Below the pieces are notes generated by a model. It was not told where the DNA came from and did not search any database. It saw only the letters and a list, made by a program, of their open reading frames with translations. Of a stretch of 64,000 bases of DNA, positions 42,522 to 52,579 are shown in pieces; the first letter of the stretch is position 1; every line of letters begins with the position of its first letter. The stretch comes from Mycobacterium saskatchewanense (GTDB lineage: Bacteria > Actinomycetota > Actinomycetes > Mycobacteriales > Mycobacteriaceae). The position numbers were made by a program, and so were the translations under genes. Location of the stretch: contig NZ_AP022573.1 in assembly GCF_010729105.1 (NCBI RefSeq), forward strand, positions 2,480,001 to 2,544,000, read 5' to 3'.

Positions 42522-43472
42522 TCACACCTCGGTGGGGGCCGACACGACGCGCGCGCCGGCCACCGGTCCGGTGGCGACCCGCACAGTACGGCAGACTCCC
42601 GCACCCGACAACTCGGTGCCGACATCCACCGCCGCGGCGGCCGAGGAACACAGGAAGGCACAGGTCGGGCCGGACCCGGACACGATGCCCGCCAGTGCGC
42701 CGGCGTCGACTCCCGCGCGCAGCGCGCGCCGCAGCGATGGCTGCAGGCTGACCGCGGCGGCCTGCAGCTCATTGCCCAGCAGCGATGCCAACTGCTGGGC
42801 GTCGCCCGCGGCCAGGGCCGCCAGCACCGGGCCGGGCCCGCCGAGCCGTGGCGGGTCCCCCGCCTCCCGCAACCGGTCCAGCTCGGCGAAGACCTTGGGC
42901 GTGAGCAGCTCGCCGTCGGCGAACGCCAGCACCCAGTGGAAGGTGTTGCGCGACAATACGGTCGCCAGCTCCTCGCCCCGCCCGGTGCCCAGCGCGGTAC
43001 CGCCGTGCAACGCGAACGGCACGTCGCTGCCCAGCCGCGCCGCGAGCATGCGCAGGTCGCGCCGCGGCACGTTGAGCTCCCAGAGCGAATTCATCGCCAC
43101 CAGCACGGCCGCGGCGTCGGCGCTGCCGCCGGCCATGCCGCCGGCCACCGGGATGGACTTGTCGATGAAGATCGAGACGTCGGGCGCCCGGCCGACGTGG
43201 TCGGCCATCAGTTCGGCGGCCCGCCAGGCGAGGTTGCGTTCGTCGGTGGGCAGCTTGTCGGCGCCCTCGCCGACGAGTTCCAGCGACAGCACGTCGGCGT
43301 TGCGGACCGTCACCTCGTCCAGGAGCGAGACGGCCTGGAACACCGTCGTCAGGTCGTGATAGCCGTCCTGGCGGCGGTCATCGACGGCCAGGTAGAGGTT
43401 GACCTTGCCGGGCACCCGCACGGTGACCGACCCGGTGGGCACCCACTGCGCGGCGGTGTTGCCGTCAGTCAC
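42522..43472 (-). CDS. ispE: 4-diphosphocytidyl-2-C-methyl-D-erythritol kinase IspE (316 aa)
   Basis: GHMP kinase with the ATP loop [19 protein letters not shown], an N-terminal [13 protein letters not shown] with the substrate-binding Lys-Asn, and a C-terminal [11 protein letters not shown] loop. It performs the fourth step of the MEP isoprenoid pathway. The start is GTG 43472. It follows rsmA and rpfB on the same strand, the conserved rpfB-rsmA-ispE operon. Confidence 0.96.
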   Translation of the reverse strand: MTDGNTAAQWVPTGSVTVRVPGKVNLYLAVDDRRQDGYHDLTTVFQAVSLLDEVTVRNADVLSLELVGEGADKLPTDERNLAWRAAELMADHVGRAPDVSIFIDKSIPVAGGMAGGSADAAAVLVAMNSLWELNVPRRDLRMLAARLGSDVPFALHGGTALGTGRGEELATVLSRNTFHWVLAFADGELLTPKVFAELDRLREAGDPPRLGGPGPVLAALAAGDAQQLASLLGNELQAAAVSLQPSLRRALRAGVDAGALAGIVSGSGPTCAFLCSSAAAAVDVGTELSGAGVCRTVRVATGPVAGARVVSAPTEV

Positions 43473-43557
43473 GATCGGCCCCTGTCAGCCCTGTCAGCCA
43501 CCGCAGCAGACTATCGCCGCGCCAACCGGACCACATGCAACGGCGCCCGACGACACG

Positions 43558-45605
<2,048 letters not shown>

Positions 45606-45636
45606 TCAGCAACCACGTCAACGAATCATTCGGTAG

Positions 45637-45663
45637 CAAAAAGACAAATGGGCCCGGGGGCCC
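45637..45663 (-). promoter_or_regulatory. Candidate transcription attenuator in the rpfB leader
   Basis: Read on the minus strand, GGGCCCCCGGGCCC (45663-45650) forms a GC hairpin followed, after ATTTGTC, by a run of T at 45641-45637, some 50 bases before the rpfB start. In M. tuberculosis an RNA switch with a terminator in the rpfB leader has been reported to co-regulate rpfB-ksgA-ispE. The hairpin here is in the equivalent place; conservation of the ligand-sensing part is not shown. Confidence 0.45.
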
Positions 45664-45733
45664 GCAGTACGATCACAAGACGGTAACGAACCGGCCAATG
45701 TTGAGCAACTCCGGCGCGGTGGTGTTAAGGAAA

Positions 45734-46588
45734 TCACGGGTCCGCCGGCGGCAGCCCATAGACCCTGCGCGCATTGCTGGTGGTGATCGCGGCCAATTCC
45801 TCCGCACGACGATCGACCAGTTCAGCGACCGCCCGCACGGTGTAGGGCAGGCAATATGGCTCGTTCGCTGCGCCGCGGTAGGGATGCGGCGTCAGAAAAG
45901 GTGCGTCGGTCTCGACCAGCAGCAGCTCGGCCGGGATCAGCGGGATGGCTTCGCGCAGGGCGCGGGCGTTGCGGAAGCTCGCCGTCCCGGACAGGCTGAG
46001 CAACCAGCCCGCGTCGACGCAGCGGCGGGCCATCGCGGCGTCCGACGAGAAGCAGTGGAAGATCACGGCCTCCGGCGGGCCCTCGGCCGCGAGCACGTCC
46101 AGCACTTCGGCGTCGGCCTCCCGGTTGTGGATCATCAGCGGTTTGCGGCAGCGCTTGGCCAGGTCGATGTGCCACGCGAACGCCTCACGTTGCACGCCTG
46201 GCTCGGCGCAGCCGTCCAGGCGCCCCGGCCAATAGAGGTCCAGGCCGGTTTCACCAACAGCGACCACCCGCGGTTCGGCGACGAGCCGCTCGATCTCGGC
46301 GCGGGCGGCCTCGTCCAGCGCGTTGGCCCGGGTCGGGTGTAGCGCGACCGCGGCGTACACGCGCGGATCCCAGTCGGTCGCGGCCGCCGCCCAGCGCGCC
46401 GATTCCAGGTCGTCGGCGATGGTGACCACCGCTTCGACGCCGACCGCCTCGGCGCGGTCCACGATGGCCCTGACCCCGTCGGCGTCCCGTGCGCCGCACG
46501 CGTCGAGGTGCGTGTGGGCGTCGATCAGCGGCACCAGCGGCTCGGGGGCCGGAGGCATCCCGCGTTCACCACGTCGGTCAGAGCTCAC
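45734..46588 (-). CDS. tatD: TatD-family metal-dependent DNase (284 aa)
   Basis: A TIM-barrel hydrolase: metal ligands in DAHTHLDAC near the N-terminus, Glu in AVGETGLDLYW, His in MIHNREAD and HCFSSD, and Asp in LVETDAPFLTPHP. The family has 3'-5' exonuclease activity on DNA; the mycobacterial protein is probably similar. The start is GTG 46588, or ATG 46558 (residue 11). It is divergent from metG with only 26 bases between starts if GTG 46588 is used. Confidence 0.94.
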   Translation of the reverse strand: MSSDRRGERGMPPAPEPLVPLIDAHTHLDACGARDADGVRAIVDRAEAVGVEAVVTIADDLESARWAAAATDWDPRVYAAVALHPTRANALDEAARAEIERLVAEPRVVAVGETGLDLYWPGRLDGCAEPGVQREAFAWHIDLAKRCRKPLMIHNREADAEVLDVLAAEGPPEAVIFHCFSSDAAMARRCVDAGWLLSLSGTASFRNARALREAIPLIPAELLLVETDAPFLTPHPYRGAANEPYCLPYTVRAVAELVDRRAEELAAITTSNARRVYGLPPADP

Positions 46589-46614
46589 CCGGACACAATA
46601 GGGTGGACTCCGAC

Positions 46615-48174
46615 ATGAAGCCCTATTACGTCACCACCGCGATCGCGTATCCGAACGCCGCGCCGCACGTGGGCCACGCGTACGAATACATCGCCACCGA
46701 TGCGATCGCCCGGTTCAAGCGGCTGGACGGCTTCGACGTGCGCTTCCTGACCGGGACGGACGAGCACGGCCTCAAGGTCGCGCAGGCCGCCGCGGTGGCG
46801 GGCGTCCCGACGGCCCAGCTGGCCAGGCGCAACTCCGACGTGTTCCAGCGCGTCCAGGAGGCGCTCAACATCTCCTTCGACCGCTTCATCCGCACCACCG
46901 ATCCCGACCATTACGAGGCGTCCAAGGAGATCTGGCGGCGGATGGCGGCGGCCGGCGACATCTACCTCGACAATTACTCCGGGTGGTACTCGGTGCGCGA
47001 CGAGCGGTTCTTCTTCGAGTCGGAGACCCAGCTCCTCGACGACGGCTCGCGGGTGGCGACCGAGACCGGCGCCGCGGTGACCTGGACCGAGGAGCAGTCC
47101 TACTTCTTCCGGCTATCGGCCTATGCGGACAGGCTGCTCGCGCACTACGACGCCAACCCCGGCTTCATCGCCCCGGAGGTGCGGCGCAACGAGGTGATCA
47201 GCTTCGTCTCGGGCGGGCTGGCCGACATCTCGATCTCGCGGACCTCGTTCGACTGGGGCGTCCCCGTGCCCGACGACCCCGCGCACGTCATGTACGTCTG
47301 GGTGGACGCGCTGACCAATTACCTGACCGGGGCCGGCTTCCCGGACACGGACTCGGAGCTGTACCGCCGCTTCTGGCCGGCCGACCTGCACATGATCGGC
47401 AAGGACATCATTCGGTTCCACGCCGTCTACTGGCCGGCGTTTCTGATGTCGGCCGGCATCGAGCTGCCCCGCCGGGTGTTCGCGCACGGGTTCCTGCATC
47501 ACCGGGGCGAGAAGATGAGCAAGTCGCTGGGTAACGTGGTCGACCCCGTGGCGCTTGCCGAGACGTTGGGGGTCGACCAGGTCCGCTACTTCCTGCTGCG
47601 CGAGGTCCCCTTCGGCCAGGACGGCAATTACTCCGAGGAAGCCATCGTCACCCGGATCAACACCGACCTGGCCAACGAACTGGGCAACCTGGCGCAGCGG
47701 TCGCTGTCCATGGTTGCCAAGAACCTCGGCGGGGTGGTGCCCGAGCCGGGCGAGCTCACCGACGCCGACGCCGACCTGCTCGCGACGGCCGACGGGCTGC
47801 TGGAGCGGGTACGCGCCAGCTTCGACGAGCAGGCGCTGCACCTGGCCCTCGAAGCCGTCTGGCTGATGCTGGGCGACGCGAACAAATACTTCTCGGCGCA
47901 GCAGCCGTGGGTGCTGCGCAAGAGCGAGTCCGAACGGGACCGGGCGCGGTTCCGGACGGTCCTCTACACGACATGCGAGGCGGTGCGCATCGCGGCGCTG
48001 CTGGTTCAGCCGGTCATGCCGGAGTCGGCGGGCAAGCTGCTCGACCTGCTCGGCCAGGCCGCGGACCAACGCGCTTTCTCCGCCATCGGCACGCGGCTGG
48101 TCGCCGGCACCGCGCTGCCCACGCCGACGGGCGTGTTCCCCCGCTACCAGCCGGCCGAGCCTCAGGCGGGGTGA
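46615..48174 (+). CDS. metG: Methionyl-tRNA synthetase (519 aa)
   Basis: Class I synthetase with the HIGH-type motif H18-V-G-H21 (AAPHVGHAYEY) and KMSKS at residues 300-304 (EKMSKSLGNVVDP). It lacks the zinc-knuckle cysteines and a C-terminal tRNA-binding dimer domain, as in the short MetG2-type enzymes of mycobacteria. ATG 46615 gives 519 aa, the M. tuberculosis length. It charges initiator and elongator tRNA-Met. Confidence 0.97.
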   Translation: MKPYYVTTAIAYPNAAPHVGHAYEYIATDAIARFKRLDGFDVRFLTGTDEHGLKVAQAAAVAGVPTAQLARRNSDVFQRVQEALNISFDRFIRTTDPDHYEASKEIWRRMAAAGDIYLDNYSGWYSVRDERFFFESETQLLDDGSRVATETGAAVTWTEEQSYFFRLSAYADRLLAHYDANPGFIAPEVRRNEVISFVSGGLADISISRTSFDWGVPVPDDPAHVMYVWVDALTNYLTGAGFPDTDSELYRRFWPADLHMIGKDIIRFHAVYWPAFLMSAGIELPRRVFAHGFLHHRGEKMSKSLGNVVDPVALAETLGVDQVRYFLLREVPFGQDGNYSEEAIVTRINTDLANELGNLAQRSLSMVAKNLGGVVPEPGELTDADADLLATADGLLERVRASFDEQALHLALEAVWLMLGDANKYFSAQQPWVLRKSESERDRARFRTVLYTTCEAVRIAALLVQPVMPESAGKLLDLLGQAADQRAFSAIGTRLVAGTALPTPTGVFPRYQPAEPQAG

Positions 48175-48261
48175 GACAAGCGAAGCGCCCCAAAGAACTT
48201 CGACGGGTCTGTTAATAAGAAGGCGCACGGTACCGCCCTCGCAATAGGCGATAATCGGGCC

Positions 48262-48660
48262 GTGGACCGTCGACGAACCCCGCCTGCTCAATCGCCGATG
48301 ACGGCGTTGCAGGAGCTTCCCGCCCTGGTCGTATTGGAGCGGATTCCGGTCCCCGTGCTCGCCATCGGTCACGACGGCAGCATCCTGTTCACCAACTCGG
48401 CCTTCGCCGAGATGGTCGGGTGCGAACCGGACGAGGTGCTGGCGCTGCGGTTCGAGCAGATTTTCCACGAGGCGCCCGAGTCGGAATCGCTGCTGTCGGT
48501 CGTCAACGCCCTCGCGAACATGGTCGTCGAGTTGCTGCACAAAGACGGTTCGGTCGTCCGGGCGCTGATGAGCAGGTCGGCGGTGCGGCGGGCGGACGAC
48601 CAATTCGCCCTGGCGGTGTTCCAGGACCTGACCGAGCAGCTGTGGCAAGAGGGGCGTTAG
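48262..48660 (+). CDS. Single-domain PAS protein (132 aa)
   Basis: GTG 48262 opens 132 codons. Residues 21-130 form a PAS fold: IPVPVLAIGHDGSILFTNSA, FAEMVGCEPDEVLAL, and a final beta strand FALAVFQDLTEQ. There is no output domain, so it may act as a stand-alone sensor or anti-factor binding partner. It is 87 bases after metG on the same strand and is followed by a GC-rich hairpin. I do not recognise a specific family. It opens the accessory signalling segment that is absent, as far as I recall, from M. tuberculosis at this place. Confidence 0.75.
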   Translation: MDRRRTPPAQSPMTALQELPALVVLERIPVPVLAIGHDGSILFTNSAFAEMVGCEPDEVLALRFEQIFHEAPESESLLSVVNALANMVVELLHKDGSVVRALMSRSAVRRADDQFALAVFQDLTEQLWQEGR

Positions 48661-48776
48661 CGAAGTCCGAGAAGGGCGAGGCCTCGAACGAAATACTTTC
48701 GGTGCATCAACCAAACAGTATGCATTCCATCGGTACGCCGGGCGAATACTAGGCACGTGTTGAATGCGCGCGCCGC

Positions 48777-48807
48777 CGGCTCCGAAACCGAGGCTCCAGC
48801 GGAGCCG
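48777..48807. terminator. GC-rich hairpin between convergent PAS and TetR genes
   Basis: GGCTCC-AGC-GGAGCC (48792-48806) makes a 6-bp stem with a 3-base loop; CGGCTCC at 48777 can pair alternatively with GGAGCCG at 48801. There is no T run. Its place between convergent genes suggests bidirectional termination. Confidence 0.35.
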
Positions 48808-48845
48808 GGCGGCTCGGCCCGCGGCCCCGGGAGCTTGACCGGGCC

Positions 48846-49550
48846 CTAGCCGATTCCCGGCTGAGTCCCGTTATCTTCTCGCGGAACCGCGCTGTGAGAA
48901 TGGCGCATCGCCTCGCGCCGCAGGAATTGTTGGAAATAAGGCAGCGACGTTTCGCAAACGATGCCGGGAAGCATGAGTTCCCATATTTCGCTTAATCGCC
49001 CGGCGATATCGACGCCGCCACTTATGCCATCTGAAGAGAGCGCGTTGGAGAGCAATTGGATTCCGAGAATTCCCGCAACGATAGACTCGCTCAGCACTTC
49101 GGCGTCTATGCCTTCCCGGAGGTCTCCTTCAGCCGTTGCTCGCCGCGCTTCGGCAGCCAGCACTTCCACCAAGCCGGTGCAGAAACGGGCGGCCGCGTCA
49201 TTGAATCCACCCAACGTGTGGGTCAACTGCTCGGCCGCGCGAGAGAATCTCTCCGAATTCAGGACTTTCGCGATCGTGAATGTGCCGTGCACGATATTCT
49301 CCAGCGCCGGCGACGATGATTTGCACACATTGCGGACGGCGTCGAGGATCGTGTCGGATCCCTCCTGGATGATGGCAGACGCCAGAGATTCCTTCGAGTC
49401 GAAGTGGTGGTAGAGGGCACCCTTGGTCATGCCGGTCCGCTCGATGATCGTGCCCCATCCGGCGGCCGCATATCCGACCTCGCCGAACACGTCGATCGCG
49501 GCGTCGAGAATCTTGCGCCGGGTTGCTTCAGATCGGACTTGGCGCGCCAC
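48846..49550 (-). CDS. TetR regulator, gamma-butyrolactone-receptor (ArpA/ScbR)-like (234 aa)
   Basis: GTG 49550, with AGGTGGGGCA upstream, starts ARQVRSEATRRKILDAAIDV, followed by a helix-turn-helix with TGMTKGALYHHFDSKESLA. This is closest in style to the ScbR/ArpA receptors of Streptomyces rather than to common mycobacterial TetR proteins. The C-terminal ligand domain is divergent (IWELMLPGIV near its end). No AfsA-type butyrolactone synthase is in the window, so the ligand is unknown. A second, related regulator lies just upstream on the same strand, ending 129 bases away. It probably binds a palindrome in that gap. Confidence 0.85.
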   Translation of the reverse strand: MARQVRSEATRRKILDAAIDVFGEVGYAAAGWGTIIERTGMTKGALYHHFDSKESLASAIIQEGSDTILDAVRNVCKSSSPALENIVHGTFTIAKVLNSERFSRAAEQLTHTLGGFNDAAARFCTGLVEVLAAEARRATAEGDLREGIDAEVLSESIVAGILGIQLLSNALSSDGISGGVDIAGRLSEIWELMLPGIVCETSLPYFQQFLRREAMRHSHSAVPREDNGTQPGIG

Positions 49551-49588
49551 TGCCCCACCTCCGCGGACCTCGTCTGACACGCAGCTTC

Positions 49589-49600
49589 CTCGGTACCGAG
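49589..49600. promoter_or_regulatory. 12-bp perfect palindrome before the first TetR gene
   Basis: CTCGGTACCGAG lies 38 bases before GTG 49550. Its position fits an operator for autoregulation by the downstream TetR protein or by the neighbouring one. There is no experimental or comparative support. Confidence 0.4.
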
Positions 49601-49679
49601 TCACCTTGCGCAACAGGGCTTTCAACAGTAACAGGCCGCTCGACCGAACCCTCGACCGGCCGAACAGGTCCGGCGTGCG

Positions 49680-50357
49680 TCACCGCGGCGGCGAACCGGT
49701 CGAGCCGGCGTTGATGGCGAGTGCCGCACGTCGCCTGAGGAACTGCCTGAAGTAATCCGACCGCTCGGGTTGCAGGATGCCGTTGAGGATGAGCGTCCAG
49801 CAGTTCTCCAAGTCGAGGAGGAAACGTTCCGGATCGTCCAGGCTGCTCGTCTGACGCAGCCCCATATGGAGCGACACCATCAAGCGCCCCACATCCCGTG
49901 GGTCGCACCGCTGATCGACGTCACCCTCCGCGATCGCCTGCCCGACGACCTCGCCCAGGCCCTTGGCCCACCTGTCTAAGAGCCTCTCCTGCAGCCCTTC
50001 TGAGCGACCGACGGAACCAAGCAGGTTCAATCCCGCCCGGACACCATCCGTGGTGATGTCCTGAACGGCGATCAGATACGAGAAGTCCATGAGGGTCTCG
50101 AGACCCGACAAACCGCGAGTGACCAGTTCCTGAACGGCGGCGGTGCCGGCCGAGATTTGCTTGTCAATAATCGCCACCGCGAGCGCGTGCTTCGACCTGA
50201 AATGAAAATACATCGCACCTTTGGTCAGCTCCGCGTCGGCAAGGATATCGTCGAGACCGACGTCGTGGTAAGGCCGCCGGGCGAACTGATGACACGCGGC
50301 GCGCAAAATTTGACGCCGCGTCGCGTCCGCCCGTCCATCTGTGGATTGTGGCGTCAT
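49680..50357 (-). CDS. TetR regulator, gamma-butyrolactone-receptor-like (225 aa)
   Basis: The N-terminal DNA-binding domain TRRQILRAACHQFARRPYHD, then LDDILADAELTKGAMYFHF, is again ArpA/ScbR-like (the KGAxYFHF recognition helix). The C-terminal domain ends in ENCWTLILNGILQPE. It shares layout with the regulator immediately downstream (at 48846), including the FRQFLRRRAA/FQQFLRREAM tail, so the two look like diverged duplicates. It follows the convention of self-repressing sensors; target genes are unknown. The start is ATG 50357. Confidence 0.85.
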   Translation of the reverse strand: MTPQSTDGRADATRRQILRAACHQFARRPYHDVGLDDILADAELTKGAMYFHFRSKHALAVAIIDKQISAGTAAVQELVTRGLSGLETLMDFSYLIAVQDITTDGVRAGLNLLGSVGRSEGLQERLLDRWAKGLGEVVGQAIAEGDVDQRCDPRDVGRLMVSLHMGLRQTSSLDDPERFLLDLENCWTLILNGILQPERSDYFRQFLRRRAALAINAGSTGSPPR

Positions 50358-50906
50358 CGGAATTGTGAACAGCGCTTCGGTGAAAGAAGACGATCCTCTC
50401 CGGTCGAGGTCCCGGAATTCGGCACAACACCGGGGCGCTCCGTTTCAGCCGCGGCAAAGCGGTGGGCCGTTCCGGACGACACGCGATGCGTCCATTCGAT
50501 CGCCTTCACGTCAACAATGTCTTTCTTTAAGCGTGGCACAAACATTGCGACCGATCAGCCATTTCAGGGAGAGCCCCTCGGACGTTCCCCGGCAGGCAAA
50601 TAGTCCGCGTACAAGGTTATCAGCACCCACATGCCACTCGGCGTGACTTAACCCGGCCCGTTGCCGATACCTGTTGTGCGCGTTCTGCCTTGGACTCAAA
50701 CTAACAGTTTGCGTACTGCGGGGATTAGCTCCTGGCAGTTTGCCAGTAAACCCCCGGTCGGAGCTCCGGGAAGACCGAAGCAGTCAGGAGAGCCATAGCG
50801 TTTCATCCGCCGGCGGGGCCACCGCGCGCTGGATGGCAACCGTCGAACCATGCGCAGGGTGGGTCCTACTCCCCTCGTTGGCGCTGCGATCGGGCCCCGT
50901 AGTGGC
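50358..50906. other. Upstream region of the second TetR gene; no gene recognised
   Basis: 549 bases containing only short, unconvincing frames. A 5+3+5 inverted repeat AAACT-AAC-AGTTT lies at 50698-50710. The last part faces the end of the lipoprotein gene, which is on the same strand, so the promoter for the TetR gene must be here. Confidence 0.4.
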
Positions 50907-52574
50907 TCATTGGTTTTGGCCCGAATCACTCGGAATATCCAGGGTGGCAATGGGATACGAGCCCGATCCGTCGCGGCCGTCACGGGCCAGCGCCATGGGC
51001 GCGTAATTCACCACGCGTGAGGCGCCGGGCTTGTGCTGTTGCCAGTCCACGGCCGCCCGCAGCGTGTAGTGCCCGGGCGCCAGCCCGGTGATGTCGACGT
51101 GCACGGACTCCGTCGTCGACTCCGGAACCGCCTCGTCGCGCGATTGGCTGGAGTCGTCGTGGACCAGCGTCCGGAGATTGACCGAGGCGGGCACGCTCCG
51201 GACCACGGCGCCCGAGAAATCCACCAGCCGGTAGCCGGGCGCCCAGTGCTCGGTCGCCGCCGCCGAGCCGTAGTTGGTCCACACGACGGAGATCGCCGCG
51301 GTCGAGCCCTGGATCGATTGCGACCCCGGTTTCGCCTCCGCCGAGTAGCGATAGCCGGCGAAGATATTGGCGTGGGACCACAGCGAATACAGCTTCGGAT
51401 CCATCGCCGAACCCGCATCGCGGTCCGGGAAGCCGGTGCTCGACGTCATCGAGACGTGATACCGGATGACGTCGTGTAGGCCCTTTTCGTAGTAGACCCG
51501 GGGATCGGTTCCGTCGGGCGGCCGGCACCATGCAGTGATCACCGGCGCCGACGACAATCGCTGTTTGATCGCGTTGACGACGGGATCGTTGAACCGCACG
51601 AAGTGCGAGTCCGCGGATTCCGCCCATGTGGGCAGCGGCGCCTGGACCCCCAGGCAGTCCGCGCGGATTCCCACCGGGGCGGACAGCCGGGTGGTCACAT
51701 CGTCGGCGAGCAACTCACGCACGATCTCCGGATTCTGCGGCGTGACCACCAACTGCGTATGGGGAAAAGCGCCCACGTTGGCCGCGACGAGCTGACGGAT
51801 GGAAGCGATGGTGATGCTCTGGTCGCGGAACTGGCTGTAGTAGCCGAGCTTGGCGACGCTGTCGTCGGGTGCGGCGCCCGGCGCGCCCAACACGTCGCGG
51901 AGGTACTCGATCTGGTTTTCGCTCGAATCGCCGTAACCGGAGAACTCGAACACGCTGAGCCGCTCGTCGCCGTCGTAGCGGCGGCCGAGCGCGGCCAGCA
52001 GCTGGCCGAAACCGTTGAGATAGGCGGAGTCATTCCAATTCGGAACGACCTGCGTGACGGCCGGGGCGCGGCCGTTGGGCGGCGCGGGATAGGCGGAGGT
52101 GGCCGGCCGCATCCAGTCGGGGACCGCGATGTTCGTGTCGTCGGAGCGGGAGTCACGGGAGCTGTAGGCGTATACGCGAAGCGTCAGCCGCATGTTGCGG
52201 TCCGCCAGCTTCGTCAGCGCGTCGTCGATCACACCGAAGTCGAACCTGCGATCGTCCGGGGCGTCCGGGGGCAGCGTGCGGGGGTCGGTCGGCTGCAGCT
52301 GCCGCCACGAGACGCGGAGGCTGGCATCGTCGGACGCGGGCCAAGCCGGGTACCGCTGCTGCGCCGCGTTACCTTGCGGGAAAAGTGGATCCAGCGAGTC
52401 CTCGTACTGGCCGCGCAGCGGATTGGGTATTTCCTGCGCCGTGGGCGGGATGGCCGGGAAGACCATCGCCGACAGCGGCCCGGGATTCGCGTGGCCGCCG
52501 CATCCGCTCAACACCACAGCCTGCAGCAAGGCAGCCAGCAGCGCGGTTTTCCTCAATAGGCGGGGCATCGTCAC
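50907..52574 (-). CDS. Secreted lipoprotein with glycosidase-like barrel (DUF4832-type, 555 aa)
   Basis: The signal peptide ends in lipobox VLSG-C25 (from GTG 52574; an ATG two codons later also fits). The mature part looks like a TIM-barrel glycoside-hydrolase relative: IPNPLRGQYEDSLDPLFP, then LRVSWRQLQPTD, FDFGVIDDALTKLADRNMRL and FEFSGYGDSSE with a candidate catalytic Glu, followed by a C-terminal beta-sandwich (VHVDITGLAPGHYTLRAAVD). This matches DUF4832/DUF4874-containing proteins. Substrate unknown, presumably an envelope or host glycan. Length and place suggest it may be the counterpart of Rv1006 (567 aa), but this is a guess from gene order. Confidence 0.75.
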   Translation of the reverse strand: MTMPRLLRKTALLAALLQAVVLSGCGGHANPGPLSAMVFPAIPPTAQEIPNPLRGQYEDSLDPLFPQGNAAQQRYPAWPASDDASLRVSWRQLQPTDPRTLPPDAPDDRRFDFGVIDDALTKLADRNMRLTLRVYAYSSRDSRSDDTNIAVPDWMRPATSAYPAPPNGRAPAVTQVVPNWNDSAYLNGFGQLLAALGRRYDGDERLSVFEFSGYGDSSENQIEYLRDVLGAPGAAPDDSVAKLGYYSQFRDQSITIASIRQLVAANVGAFPHTQLVVTPQNPEIVRELLADDVTTRLSAPVGIRADCLGVQAPLPTWAESADSHFVRFNDPVVNAIKQRLSSAPVITAWCRPPDGTDPRVYYEKGLHDVIRYHVSMTSSTGFPDRDAGSAMDPKLYSLWSHANIFAGYRYSAEAKPGSQSIQGSTAAISVVWTNYGSAAATEHWAPGYRLVDFSGAVVRSVPASVNLRTLVHDDSSQSRDEAVPESTTESVHVDITGLAPGHYTLRAAVDWQQHKPGASRVVNYAPMALARDGRDGSGSYPIATLDIPSDSGQNQ

Positions 52575-52579
52575 CGGGA

